64,000 bases of DNA, taken from contig NC_042620.1 of NCBI RefSeq assembly GCF_901001135.1, positions 366,140,030-366,204,029 of the forward strand, given 5' to 3'. The notes under the pieces were generated by a model. That model made no database searches and was not told the DNA's origin. It saw only the letters and a program-made list of their open reading frames with translations. This DNA comes from Rhinatrema bivittatum (lineage: Eukaryota > Chordata > Amphibia > Gymnophiona > Rhinatrematidae). Each line of letters begins with the position of its first letter. Position 1 is the stretch's first letter. This document shows, piece by piece, positions 33,447-45,099 of the stretch. The translations under genes and the position numbers were made by a program.

Positions 33447-34060
33447 CTATATGATTGAGAGAGGAAGGGGTTTGTGTGTGTCACTGTCTGTATATGAGTA
33501 AGAAAGTGGGAGCTTGTGTGTGTTTGTGTGTGTGTATGGGAATAAGGGTGCATGCATATGATTTGGAGCTTGCATGTGTGTATAGGAGTGCACATGTATG
33601 TGTATGTATGTAAGACACTGGGAGCATTGTGTGTGTGTGCGTGTGTGTGTGTGTGTATGGTATTGAGGGTGAGTGTTTGGGTGTGAGAGAAGGAGGCTGT
33701 GTGCAGGAGTATGCAAGAGCATGTGCAAGAGAAAGAGAGAGCATGTGAGAAGGGGTGTGTATGTGTGTGAGAGAGAGCCTGTGTGAGGATGTGTGTCTGT
33801 GTATGTGTGTGTGTATGTGTGCAAGAGAGAGAGGGAGACTGTATGAGGGGGTGTGTATGTGTGTGAGAAAGAGGGGGAGCCTGTGTGAGGAGTGTGTGTG
33901 CGTCCAAGAGAGAGAGGGAGTCTGTGTGAAGGATGTATGTGTGTGAGAGAGGGGGAGCCTGTGAGAAGGGTTGTATGTGTGTGTGTGAGAGAGGGAGCCT
34001 GTGTGAAGGCATGTGCATGTGCAAGAGAGAGAGGGAGTCTGTGTGTGGGAGAAGGGAACT
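33447..34060. repeat. TG/GAGA-rich minisatellite
   Basis: (TG)n in the left part passes into imperfect tandem units of roughly 50-60 bp built from TGTGTGAGAGAGAGGGAG, CCTGTGTGAGG and TGTATGTGTG. The long frames on the minus strand (over 200 codons of His/Thr/Leu/Ser) are repeat translations, not genes. Confidence 0.9.
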
Positions 34061-34146
34061 GGAGCTCACTTGGGGGTTGGAGGATTGAAACTGGGAGGGT
34101 ACCAAACGAAGTATCCACCTGATGCCAAATACTTTAGGTACACCAC

Positions 34147-35085
34147 TGATAATGGGTGATTTAAATTATTCCAGTATTGACTGGGTAAATGTTACATCAG
34201 GACATGCTAAGGAAATAAAGTTTCTAGATGAAATAAATTACTGCTTCATGGAGTAGCTGATAAAACAACCAACAAGAGAGGGAGCTATTTTAAACCTACT
34301 TCTTAATGGAACACGTGATTTAGGGTGAGAGGAAACTGTGTTGGGGCCACTTGGCAATGATGCCATCTTGCAAACCCAGATCAGATGTATTCCACGTATT
34401 AAAAAAGATGGAAGGAAAGCCAGATGATTGCTGGCATGGTTAAAAGATGAGGTGAGAGAGGCTATTCTAGTAAACTAAAAATCTTTCAAAAAATGGAGAA
34501 AGGATCCGAATGAAGAAAACAGGGAACAGCATAAGCACTGTCATGTTAGATGCAAAGCACTGATAAGGAAGGCAAAGACAGAATTTAAAAAGAAGCTTGC
34601 TGAAGAATCAAAAATTCAAAAAACATTTTCAAGTTGCTGAGAAGAGATATGAAAGAAGTCTATAAGATAATGAATGGAGTGGAGCAGATAAACGGAAATT
34701 GTCGTTAAAATTACAAAGACTAGGGGACACAAAATAAAGTTAGTAGATAATACTTTAAGACAAATAGGAGAAATATTTTTTACTCAATGCATTATTAAAC
34801 TCTGAAATTTATTGCCAGAGGATGTAGTAAAAGCTGTTAGTGTAGCTGGATTTAAAAATGGTTTAGACAACTTCCTGGAAGAAAAATTCATAAATCATTA
34901 TTAAAATGGACGGGGGAAATCCTCTGCTTATCCTGCCTATATTTTGTGGCACAGTCCATTATTGAATTTTCAGGATCCTACCAGGTACATGTGACCTGTA
35001 TTGGCCACTGTTGGAAACAGCATACTAGTTCTGATTTATCTTTGGTCTGACCCAATATGGAAAATCTTATGTTCTTATGTTCTAA
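34147..35085 (+). mobile_element. CR1, degenerate, internally deleted
   Basis: Plus-oriented. It starts in the endonuclease C-terminus (GGGTGATTTAAATTATTCCA, the GDFN region), jumps through the linker (34390-34620) to the RT C-terminus (34640-34905), and ends with CTTTGGTCTGACCCAATATGG and TTCTTATGTTCT. Many stops. Older than the other CR1 copies by its divergence. Confidence 0.85.
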
Positions 35086-35234
35086 TATGGTACTAACCAG
35101 ATAGCAAGGGATGACAGGGGCCACATTTTTTAAAATGTATGAGCAAGTGGTGCATTCTATTTACTAGAAGTGCACCATATTTGCCGAACAAAAAACTCAT
35201 GATCCCAATGTCATCAGTCCATGACTGCAAACAG
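35086..35234. other. short unassigned flank
   Basis: Sequence between the CR1 end and the 5' LTR of sushi copy 3; no recognisable content. Confidence 0.4.
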
Positions 35235-36028
35235 TGGTTGTGCTTTCTGGCCACGGAGTGGCCATCCACGCTAACTTCTCTTTGCCATGTTTCCCCTGCA
35301 CCACTTACGAGTTGCCGCCGACCTGCAGTGCATGCAGCCGGTCCCTCTGCCACCACCGCCACTTCATCTCTTCCTCGCGGCTCAGAGTCGCCACTGCCAC
35401 TGCCAACTTCCTGCACCTGCTAGCAGTCCTTTAGGCACATGTGTGCGAGCCTCTCCCCTTCTCTTTAAGGGGCTGTGGTGGGAAAACCTCTGCAGTCCTC
35501 CCTGATGACGCCAGTGCTCCCAAACTACTTAAGGCCTTGCTCCTGGCCTCTGCAACAGGTTGAACTCTGTGCAAGTAGCTGGTTGCCTAACTCCATGTTC
35601 CTGACTCCGTGTTCCTGACCCCGTGTCACTGACCCCTTGCTCCTGTCCCATTGTCTCATCTTCCTTGGCTCTGACCTTGGACCTCTTCATAGATTTGCTT
35701 GATCACCACCTGCCACGACCTTGGTACGTTTCCTGGACTTGCTTGATTGACAACTGCCTCAACTCTTGGCTCACCTGCTGAATTCCATTGCTAGCTGCCT
35801 GCCCTGGCCCTTGGAATGTCCCGACTTCTTCCATCAGATGTCCATCGTGGGAACCTTCATCACCGGAGACCTGCACCTAAGTCCAGCTAGCCCCGCCACC
35901 CAAAGGCACAACCTGCAAGGAACGAGGGCTGGTAGTGGTGAAGGTCCTGTTGGGTCTCCGCACCATCGAAGGCTCCCCCATGCAGGTACATTGACTTCGT
36001 CTCGGTCCAAAGGTCCACTTGTTCAACA
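35235..36028 (+). repeat. 5' LTR of sushi copy 3
   Basis: Starts TGGTTGTGC and ends GTTCAACA. Contains the TATA-like CTACTTAAGG (35525-35534), a predicted RNA start at GGCCTCTGCAA (35545-35555), and short tandem TTCCTGACTCCGTG units (35596-35650). Compared with the 3' LTR it lacks 11 bases between the TATA-like box and the predicted start. Confidence 0.85.
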
Positions 36029-36041
36029 GCTTGCTGAGGCC
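36029..36041 (+). promoter_or_regulatory. predicted self-priming primer-binding site, copy 3
   Basis: The leader GCTTGCTGAGGCC lies directly between LTR and gag start. Its complement matches GGCCTCTGCAA in the LTRs (35545-35555, 41562-41572) at 10 of 11 positions. In the 3' LTR this segment is 30 bases from the TATA-like box. Confidence 0.6.
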
Positions 36042-36791
36042 CTGGACCCATCAGATCTCTCAGGCCTCCAGGACATTCCGGGCCTGGCACAAAAGATCCA
36101 GCAGCAGCAGCAATTTCTGGAGGCCCTGGCAGGCACTATGGAATGCCTTAGAGCCCGTCTTGATGCTACCACTGCCATGACAAGCACCTTGGCACCAGCA
36201 GCTCCTAATTCTATACTGGTGGTATCCACTATCCATCTCTCAGTACCCCCTAGGTACTCAGGAGACCACAAGATGTGCCATGGATTCTTAAACCAATCCT
36301 TTATGCATATCTTGGTGCAACCCGCGCAGTTCTTCAGCGATGCTATCAAGATGACCTTCATTTTATCTCTCCTCTACAGGAAGGCGTTCGCGTGGGCCTC
36401 CCCCCTATGGGAGTTGGGAGATGTGCTTCTTCAAGACCTGCCTCAATTTGTCAAGTCCTTCAAGCAGGTTTTTGACAAGCCCGGCCATCTGGATATGGTG
36501 GGCTCAGACCTGCTGCATTTGCGACTGGGTACAAGGACCCTAGCTGACTATGCCATTGAATTCTGTACCTTGGCTATGGAGTTAAATTGGAGAGAGAACA
36601 GCTTCCATAGTATCTTTCTGGAAGGACTCTCCTCTCAGATCAAAGATGAGTTGGCAGCCTGGGAACTGCCAGAATTGCTGGCAACGTCGCCATGCCCAGG
36701 GGCTCTGCTTTTACTGCGCAGGAAAAGGGCACCTGCTGGCCCAATGCCCTGTGAAGCAGGGACATGCCTGAGCATCTCAGTGGGGAGATGA
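36042..36791 (+). pseudogene. sushi-type gag, start codon lost, internally deleted
   Basis: Aligned with copies 1 and 2, the start codon is CTG (36042-36044) instead of ATG; the frame is open from 35766, within the LTR, so only this alignment reveals the start. The capsid-like region (PPRYSG, LNQSFMHILVQPAQFFSDA, SPLWE) and NWRENSFHSIFLEGL are present. The linker before the zinc knuckle is deleted. The knuckle CFYCAGKGHLLAQC is intact at 36706-36747, but in the next frame. Confidence 0.87.
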
Positions 36792-37339
36792 ACCTAGGCT
36801 ACACACTGTCTGCTCCTCAACTTATGTTTCCTGTAACAATAATGACAGATGGAGACGAATTTCCTACCCTTGCGCTGGTGGATTCCGGTGCTGAGGGAAA
36901 TTACATCATGAAGGCTTTAGTGGGCCACCTGAACCTATGGATGGTCCCCAGGGACTCACCACTCATCATCTCTTCCATTTCCGGAGAACTTCTGCCTGGG
37001 AGGATCACTGAGATGATGGCGCCACTGCTGCTCCACACAAGCATATTATACCAGGAAGAGATAACCTTCCATATCATGGAGAAGGCTGTACACCCGATTG
37101 TGCTGGGTCTACCCTGGTTACAACTGCACTCTCCTCAGTTCGACTGGGGATCCCTCCAGCTGACAAGGTGTAGCCCTCATTGTCACTCTGTGTGCCTTCT
37201 TCCTGTCACACTTCATCCCTCAGTTCCACTAGCCGCAACCTCACTGGGACTGACTCCAAAATATGCTGACTTCACGGACGTTTTTTCCAAACAGGCAGTG
37301 GTGATCCTGCCTGAGCTATTGACTGTGCTATTAACCTGA
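36764..37339 (+). pseudogene. aspartic protease and start of RT
   Basis: A 191-codon frame with the intact active site ALVDSGAEGNYI, the flap/late motif HPIVLGLPWL, and the link ADFTDVFSKQ to RT. It is the best preserved protease of the three copies (copies 1 and 2 have DSS and DSR). Downstream RT carries stops from 37340. Confidence 0.88.
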
Positions 37340-38600
37340 ATCCTGAAACCACCCCACCATGAGGTAAGGTGTATCCCCTATCCCTTCCAGAGACCAAGGC
37401 TATGACCCAGTACATCCAGGAGAAACTCAACTAGGGATTCATCTGGCCCTCCACATCTCCAGAAGGTGCAGGGTTCTTCTTCATAACCAAGAAGGACAGC
37501 ACATTATGCCCCTGTATTGATTATAGGGGATTAAACGCTATCACCAAGAAGGACCGATATCCCCTGCTGCTTATTTCAGAACTACTAGATTGACTGCAAG
37601 GGGCCAGGATATTCATGAAGCTGGATCTATTTGGGGCCTACAACCTTGTTCGGATAAAAAGAGGCAATGAATGGAAGACCACGTTTAATACGCAAGACGG
37701 ACACCAGGAATACCTGGTTATGCCCTTCAGCTTATGCAATGTTCCCGCCGTATTCCAAGGCATGATGAATGAGATTTTCAGGGACCTGCTATACAAATGT
37801 GTGGTGGTCTATCTAGATGATATTATCATCTTTTCCAAAGACCTCCCTTTCCACCGTCTCAATGTCCACCAGGTTCTACAAAGACTATGGACCCATAAGC
37901 TGTTCACCAAGCTGGAGAAATGCATTTTGAAAAGGAGAACTTACCCTTCTTGGGGTATATAATTTTAAGCCGTGGTTTCTGCATGGACCCCGAGAAAGTA
38001 AAGTGTATCCTGAACTGGCTGCAACCCTCCAGCTCCATCCCTTACAAAGGTTTTTGAGGTTTTCAAATTTCTACAGACACTTTATTCCCAACTACTCACA
38101 GATTGCAGCGCCCCTTACTGCACTTACCAGGAAAGGAGCAAACACCAAGGACTAGCCCCCAGAGGCAATTACCACCTTTCTTAAATTCAAGCGAACCTTC
38201 CTCCAGGAACCATGCCTCTGCCACCCTGATCCCACATACACGTTCATTCTAGATGTCGACGCCTCCTCTATGGGGGTTGGGGCGGTATTGAGCCAACTGA
38301 CAAAGGAGTTCTTCGACCTTGCTCCTTCTTCTCTCAGAAGTTCAACAAGGCGGAGCAAACTATGGAGACAAAGAATTGCTAGCCATCAAACTGGACTTAG
38401 AGGAGTAGCGACAATGGTTGGAGGGGGCACAACACTGTATCTCAGTATATACTGAACACAAAAACCTAGAACACCTCCGCCATGCTCAATGCTTGAACAC
38501 CCGTCAAGCCCGATGGTCCTTGTTCTTCGTCCGCTTCAATTTTGAGGTAATATATAGGCCGGCCTCCAGGAACCTGTGAGCAGACGCTATCTCCCGGTCT
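37340..38600 (+). pseudogene. reverse transcriptase and RNase H
   Basis: 37340-37614 shows the RT entry with stops. 37615-37962 is open with MKLDLFGAYNLVRIKRG, MPFSLCNVPAVFQGMMN and the catalytic YLDDIIIFSKDL. The thumb, connection and RNase H (to about 38600; QHCISVYTEHKNLEHLRHA with the catalytic Asp read as Glu) are broken by several stops and frameshifts. Confidence 0.85.
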
Positions 38601-38699
38601 TTTGAAATAGAGGATACACATGAAACCCAGGGCCATATCATTGACCCAGCACAGATACTCCTAACTGCTTCCATGACTGTCCCCCCCCTCCCCCCCAGG

Positions 38700-39980
38700 A
38701 AAGATGGCCGTGCCCTTTCATCTCTGTCAGAAAGTTCTGGAAATGTCGCATGATTCTCGCATCGCAGGACATCCTGGTCAGGTATGGACTCTTGCACTAC
38801 TCCAACAGTTTTACTGGTGTCTGTGGATGCAGAGCAACGTCAAGGCCTATGTGGACTCTTGTCCCACATACGCCCAACAAAAGCCTATGGTGGGATGACC
38901 TTGGGGGCTGTTACAGCCATTTCCAGCCCCCAAGGCACCCTGGACCCAATTGTCCACCAATTTCAGGGTAGATCTCCCCTCTCTAATGGCTGCCATTTTA
39001 TTTGGTTTGTTATTGACTGTTTTTCTAAAATGGCCCATGTCATGGCTTTTCCTGGCTTCCCTTCTGTAAAAGAACTGGCAAAGTTGTTTACCACCCACAT
39101 CTTCCGACTACATGGACTACCTCAACACATTCTTTTGGATAGAGGCACCCAGTTCACAGTGAAGTATTGGCACTGTCTTTGCCAGAAGTTCAATATCAAG
39201 TTAGACTTCACTACGGTTTATCACCCCAAGGCTAATGGACAGGCAGAATGCACAAACCATACGTTCAAGACTTTCCTGAGGTCCTTTATCAATGAGCATC
39301 AGGGCAACTGGGCTACCCTTTTACCGTGGGCTGAATTTTCCCACAACTTTCATACCAGCACTTCCACTGGAGCCTCCCCATTCCTGATTGTCTATGGACA
39401 GCAACTGGTTTCCCCAATTCCCATCCTGTTATCAGTTCCGTCACCTGCAGCTCAACTGACTGCCCGCGAACTCCAGGAGCTATGGACCCGGACCAAGGCT
39501 ATGTTACAGAAGCCAATCTCAAAGCCAAAGAGACAACAGATGTGCATCGACATGTAGCCCAACAACTCAAGCCCGGAGACAAGGTCTGTCTAAGTACCCA
39601 TCACATTCATCTCAGTATACCATCCATGCGGCTAGCACCTTGCTACATAGGACCCTTCTCTGTTATTTGGCAGATAGGGCCAGTGACGTATAAATTACAC
39701 CTACCTATGGCCCTAAGGATCCATAATGTATTCCATGTCTCCCTCCTCAAGTCCTTAGTGCTGTCTTGGGCTCCTCGACGGATTCCGGAACCCCCAGAGA
39801 TCGCCTCAGAAGAGGACCAATTATATCAAGTAAAAGAGTTTTGGATGTTCGCTGGCATAACAAGAGGGGGGACCACTTGATATCCTGAGAGGGATATGGT
39901 CCCAAATAAAATACTTGGGAACTCACCGCCAACATTTTAGACAAGAGCCTACTCAGTTTCATGCTTCTCATCTCAAGAAA
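38700..39980 (+). pseudogene. integrase and degenerate chromodomain
   Basis: A 257-codon frame (38784-39557) contains WFVIDCFSKMAHVM (Asp), LDRGTQFTVKYW (Asp) and VYHPKANGQAECTNHTFK (Glu), so the D,D-E triad is kept. 39482-39880 gives the C-terminal domain (YIGPFSVIWQIGPVTYKL, IHNVFHVSLLK). The chromodomain (39830-39985) is recognisable only in pieces across stops (VKEFWMFAGITRGG). Confidence 0.88.
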
Positions 39981-40016
39981 CTTAAACCCTTGAGGGGGGA
40001 TTTAGAGGACAGGGTA

Positions 40017-42088
40017 TGGTTGCGCTTGCAAGCCACAGGGCCCCGTAGCTGGCCACGCTCACCTCTCTTCGCCGCGTACCCCCCACCACCACTTAGGAGC
40101 TGCTGCCAACCCATGGCTCATGCATCTGGTCCCTCTGCCACTGCCAATGCTCCACCTCTTTCTCATGGCTCGGAACCACCTCCACCTTCCTGCACCTGCC
40201 AGCAGTCCCTTATGTTGCACGTCCCGGCTGTGTTGGTGCTGCAACTGGACCTGCTCACCTCACACTCCCTTCCACCAGCTTAGGCTCCTTGTCTTTGGCC
40301 ACTGCGGCCATCTCCCACTGTTCACGGCACTCCCAGGCTTCCCCAGGCCTGTCGGGGCCTTCCAACTCTCAGCGCCCCTCACGCCGGGGCTCGGCGTCCT
40401 CCACAGCGTCGGCCCTGTCCCTAGGCGTGCACACGTGGACCACCCGTCCCTTTAAAGGGCCCAGCGTGGGAACCCGGTCCGTGGCGCCCGATGATGACAT
40501 CACATAGTTCCTGTATATAAGGTGAGGTCCCGTCCCCAGAACCTCGCCTTGGCAATTGGGTCGACACTTTGGTGTAGTTAGTTTGCTGTTCCTTGATCCT
40601 GTGTTCTCCTGCTTCCTCGATCCAGTCTCATTCCAGTGTTCCTGCATTCCTGTCGTGTTCCAGTATTCCTGTGGTCCTCCTTGTGTTCCAGCATCTCTCC
40701 TGATCCCTGCTCTTCATGCATCCTCCTGTCGTACCTTCTCAGACTGATTCACAGTACTGACCTTTGCCTGCCTTTTGACTACGTTTGACCACTGCTTGGA
40801 ACTGTCCACTGCCTGCCTTCTGACTACGTTTGATCGCTGCCTGGAACTGACCACTGCCTGCCTTCTGACTACGTTTGACTGCTGCCTGGAACTGACCACT
40901 GCCTGCCTTCTGACTACGCTTGACCTCCACCTGGAACTGACCTTTGCTCATCTTGACCACGTACGGACTGATCTTGGAACTGACTCTTGCTTTGGCCGAC
41001 CACCCTCGGATGGATACCCTGACTCTGACTTTGCGCAACATTCAGACACTCTGTTCGCTTCTGTGACCACCAGACCGGCCTGCTCTGATGCTTGACCAGA
41101 CCAACAGGCGCTGCCTATCTCACCCGGAGGACCTTCACTTCCTGTCTCATCCAAGAGGTCTCCGGTGACCCTGTCTTCATCAGCCATGCACTTTGCTCGA
41201 GGTGGCCACAACCCTTCAATACCTCTCTGGGAGAACCTCGGAGGCCCACCTAAGTCCAGGTGGTCCAGGTACCCAAGGGCTCAACCTGAGGAAACCACGG
41301 ATTGCTATTGGTGAAGCTCCAGATAGCCTCTGTCTCCCTGTATGCACTGCTGCCTGGTAGCAGGTGCTCTCTGGGTCCGACCTGAGGGCCGTACCAATCC
41401 TGCATCAGGCCAAGGGTCCACCTCCAGCGCAACACCTTAGACATGCGGGCGCGCGCCTCTCTCCTCTTCTTAAAGGGGCCACGGTGGGAAAATCTCTGCG
41501 GTTCTCCCTGATGATGCCAGCGCTCTCAAACTACTTAAGGCCAGGCCCTGCCCTTGCTCCTGGCCTCTGCAACAGGATGAACTCCATATGAGTAGCTGGT
41601 TGCCTGACTTTGTATTCCTGACCCCCTGCCCCTGTCCCGTTGTCTCGTCTTTCTTGGATTGACTCTTGGTTCTGACCTCTTCCTGGATTTGCTGGAATAC
41701 CGTCCGTCCCGACCTTGGTACGTTTCCTGGACTTGATTGATCACCGTCTGCCCCAGCCTTGGTACATTTCCTGGACTTGCTTGATTGACGACTGCCTCTA
41801 CCCTTGACCCACCTGCCAAATTCCGTTGTTAGCTGCCTGCCCTGACCCTTGGAACATCCCCTTCTTCCATATCAGTCGTGGGAAACGTCATCACCAGAGA
41901 TATGCACCTAAGTCCACCCAGCCCCAGCACCCAGGGGCTCAACCAGCGGGGAATGAGGGCTGGTAGTGGTGAAGGTCCTGTTGGGTCTCCACACTGTCCA
42001 GTTCCACCCGCCAATGACAAGGACCTGCAGGGCGTTCTCCTGCAGTAGCGTTGACCTCGTCTCGGTCCAAGGGTTTACTTGTTCAACA
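40017..42088 (+). repeat. 3' LTR of sushi copy 3, carrying a solo LTR
   Basis: Starts TGGTTGCGC after a purine-rich stretch (TTGAGGGGGGA..AGAGGACAGGG) and ends GTTCAACA. The LTR parts are 40017-40212 and 41435-42088. TATA-like box at 41531-41540, predicted RNA start at 41562. Confidence 0.85.
40213..41434 (+). repeat. solo LTR, duplication CCTTA
   Basis: Runs from TGTTGCACGTCC to CCAGCGCAACA, flanked by CCTTA (40208-40212, 41435-41439). It has a TATA box (TGTATATAAGG at about 40511) and about four tandem ~50-bp units containing CTGCCTGGAACTGACC (40760-40960). Same family as 23805-25605 and 61640-62340. Nested in the 3' LTR of copy 3 and therefore younger. Confidence 0.9.
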
Positions 42089-43040
42089 GCAATGAAAGAA
42101 GAGACAGGTATTGTGAGGGAGATGAGAAACAGCTACCCAGCAGGGTCTAAGAGGGCCCATTGAAGAGAAGGGTACCTGCCCCAAGGAGCTAACTGGTTGG
42201 AGAAAAGAAGGAATTGTTATGGTTTGAGGTGTTTCAGTGGATTCTTGGGGTACTGTGGAGATGAGCACGCCCACAGGGAGGAGCCCTGTGGGGAGCCACA
42301 GTACCAGGCTAGACTCAGGACGCACAAACACAGAGATTTGTTTTTTATTAAACAGCTGATGAGGTCCACCAGAGGTGGCAGTAGTGAGGCAATCCAGAGA
42401 TAGCAGTCCAGGGATCCTTGGCAGAGGAGACCCGTCTCACTGAGATGGTATAGGGAAGTCCGGTTGCAGGTTCCCAGAGCAGCAGAGCTGTAGATGAGAC
42501 AGACTGACAAAGTTAGATTACTCACTAGATGGTAGCTGTGTGGTGGCGATTCCAGCAGGCAGAAGTAGTTGGTTACAGGCACCGAGGCAGGGAGAGCAGG
42601 CCCTCGAGGAGCAAGTACCTGATCCCAGTAAGGCACCTGAGGAGCGGGTACCCAGGTTAGAGAATTACCCCGAAGGGCAGACAGAGCTTCCAGCGGCAGC
42701 ATGGAAGCAGCAGAGTAGCTCAGACCGGAGGCAATCCAATCCTTGCTAACACAATGAGATAGCAAACAAGGGCAGGCTAAATACCCAGATGGCGTGAAGT
42801 CACTCGAGAGGGACGCCTCCAAGGTTCCTGCCATGACGTGGATAAAGATGTGGGTGGCATGCGCGCGCGCACCCAAGGTGGCCCTTAGGAGAAACATGGC
42901 GTGAGGCTTTGCCATAGCCATTCCGGGGACGCTGGAGAGAGCGGCTTGTAGACACGGCAGTAGCCATCTTCCCAAGGCTAGCGGGGAGAGCAGAGAGAAA
43001 GGTGAGGCACAAAGGTCGAAGCCGACTGAGACCGATGGAC
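42089..43040 (-). repeat. probable LTR, minus orientation
   Basis: From about 42214 (TGTTATGGTTTGAGG) to about 43035 the layout mirrors the sushi LTRs: a TATTTAGCC TATA-like box in minus sense (about 42776-42784), then purine/pyrimidine-rich sequence, then a TG-type end. No internal genes adjoin it and no partner is in the window. The 275-codon and 298-codon minus-strand frames across it lack known domains. Confidence 0.4.
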
Positions 43041-45075
43041 GCAACAGGAATAGATTGTGATTTGGTGATCTGTATTTTTATTTTTACTTTGTTGCAGTAT
43101 TGGTGCACTGCTGAAGTGTGCTGGTTTTGTATTTTTTGTCTTCCATCAGTTTTAAGTAAAGACTTTATTTTGCATAACAGTGCTGGGCTGAAGTGTGTTA
43201 TTTTTTTAACTGTGACGAGATTAATTGGTGTGCCTATCAATCCCTGAGTGCAAATAAAAACCCTAAGGGCTTTGAAAATGTGTGTTTTCCTGTCTGTGCG
43301 GGAAGCCCAGGGATAGTTATGGCTCTTTGTATGGTGGTGGCCCTCCCTATTATAGCTGTCACAATGGGAGGGAGCACTAGGGGGTGCTCCCCATTGTGGA
43401 ATGAGATCTGTGGATGTATGCCCTTGCAGTGAGATGTCCCTGCTGGAAAGACTGGAGGAATCTGGAGACCCTGACCCTCTACCGGACCTGCCTGCTTCCG
43501 TGAGACCACCAACACAGTAGTTTTCTCTGAATGGTCCTCTGACCGTTCCAAGCCCTTTCGGACTGCCACTGGGAAGTGGCAAGAAGCAGCAGGCCAGACA
43601 GAGGACAAGGTGGTCGAAGACATCTGACAAAGGACAAGACTCAGGCATTGAGGAAGACGAAGACTCAAGCATTGAGAAAGATGAAGATTCAGGCATTATC
43701 AGACAGACTCAGACGTGAATTCAGACGAAGATTCAGACAAAGACTCAGGTGTTTGAGGAAGGACTCGGAAGGAACACTGCTACGCCATGCGCCCTACACA
43801 TCCCAGCCAGGATGGTCGTGGACCACGTTAAAGGTGAAGCAGCAAAGCTGACATCGACTCAAATACATTAGAGTTCAAGATGGCAATGAGTACTGAAGAG
43901 AAGGACTGGAAATCCAAGACAAAGGATGTCAGGACAGACAGATGAAGGTAATCAGCCATGACTCCTGGTAGCCATGTTCTGGACTGAGCCTCAGAAACCC
44001 GGCGTGATCAACGCACCTGACAGGTCAATAGAAGGAGGACGAAACCTCTGACCCGGCGTGGAAGACGCATCTGAAGGTATCCCGAAGTTGAACTGAAGAC
44101 GGATCACAAGGAGGTAAACTCTGGAACCCGGAACATGATGAAGATCAGATGGAAGAGTCAAGATCAACAGGAACAAGGCAAGTCAGACGAAGGACGAGAT
44201 GACTCTTTGTCACCATCGGATGGAAAGACCTGCCAGCGCCCTATGCACCCCAGCGGGGGTGGTCGCGGACCACTGGGCCACTATGTAGCCTACTCAACCC
44301 AGCCAGGTTGGTCACGGACCACGAGGGACGGGTCAGAGTGGAGCTGAGGACATCTTGATGACTACATCAGACTGGAATGGAACATCAATGGAGAACATCT
44401 AGAACAAGGATGAAGACATCAGGCTGGAACAGAATATCAATGGAGAACATCTGGACAACTTGGAAACATGGACATTAAGGAAACATCAGTGCAGAGACCG
44501 GAACACGGAACGAAGAGGGATCCCATGAAGAGCTGGAATGCCAGGCAGGAGCGGGAAATGGAGATCCTCGGAGACCAGCTCCAGGAAGAACTAGGTCCTT
44601 GCGAAGGCGAGGAAGGATTGACCTGAGGAGTCTTTTGTAGGCTGAAGAAGGCGGATCCAGGAAGTGGTCATCTAGGGCCCACTCCCTCACTGGCCATTTA
44701 AAGCCAGAAGAGAGGCGTGGCCCCGTGCCTAAAGGAAGCAGGAACAGGAAGTCTTTAGGACCCTGGACAGCGGCCCTGCAGATGCTGACATCGAATCAAA
44801 GGAGGAGCCAGAGCTGGGCCATGCAGGCCCTGAATTATTGGCGGCCTCGTGCCGTTGCAGGAGGCCGAAGTCCGCGGCTCCTGCCGCAGGGAAGATAAAA
44901 GGCAGTCCGTGGCTCCCAGGAATTCCGGCGGCCTTCAGGCCGCTGAAGACATCGGAGAAGGTGAGAGGCCGCTTGTGGGCTGGTTCCCATAAGTGGAATC
45001 GCAATACCTATAAGCCCCCACTTCCCAGGCCCAGAATGAGATGGGCCTGGGAAGATGTATATGTACAGTGAAGCA
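43041..45075. repeat. unresolved repeat region with tandem units
   Basis: 43620-43750 has tandem ~24-bp units of the form GACTCAGGCATTGAGGAA. The motif CCTA(C/T)(A/G)CA(T/C)CCCAGC with TGGTCG(T/C)GGACCAC recurs at 43790 and 44240, and again in part near 44295. 44480-45070 resembles an LTR (CATTTAAAGCC near 44694, GGCGGCCT inverted motifs at 44838 and 44926). I cannot define element boundaries or any gene. Confidence 0.4.
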
Positions 45076-45099
45076 GCCAGATAAAAATCTATCTTCTTC

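Larger units (their letters stand above)
35235..42088 (+). mobile_element. Tf1/sushi-type chromovirus, copy 3
   Basis: Plus-oriented with two LTRs: 35235-36028 and 40017-42088, the latter enlarged by a solo LTR. Gene order is gag, protease, RT, RNase H, integrase and a degenerate chromodomain. It is closely related to copy 1 (same leader, same gag start region). ACAG precedes the 5' LTR and also occurs at the 3' LTR edge; this may be a short duplication or part of the LTR end, so the exact termini are uncertain. Gag is internally deleted, and RT and RNase H carry stops. Confidence 0.9.

Noticed and set aside
33410..34122. Long minus-strand frames of more than 220 codons rich in His, Thr, Ser and Leu
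   Set aside because: They are translations of a TG/GAGA minisatellite in two frames at once; no domain and extreme composition.
35093..35505. Overlapping frames of 60-107 codons on both strands
   Set aside because: They coincide with the 5' LTR of sushi copy 3, are mutually exclusive and have no domain.
42217..43696. Minus-strand frames of 275 and 298 codons
   Set aside because: They overlap each other in different frames, cross a probable LTR and show no recognisable domain or start context.
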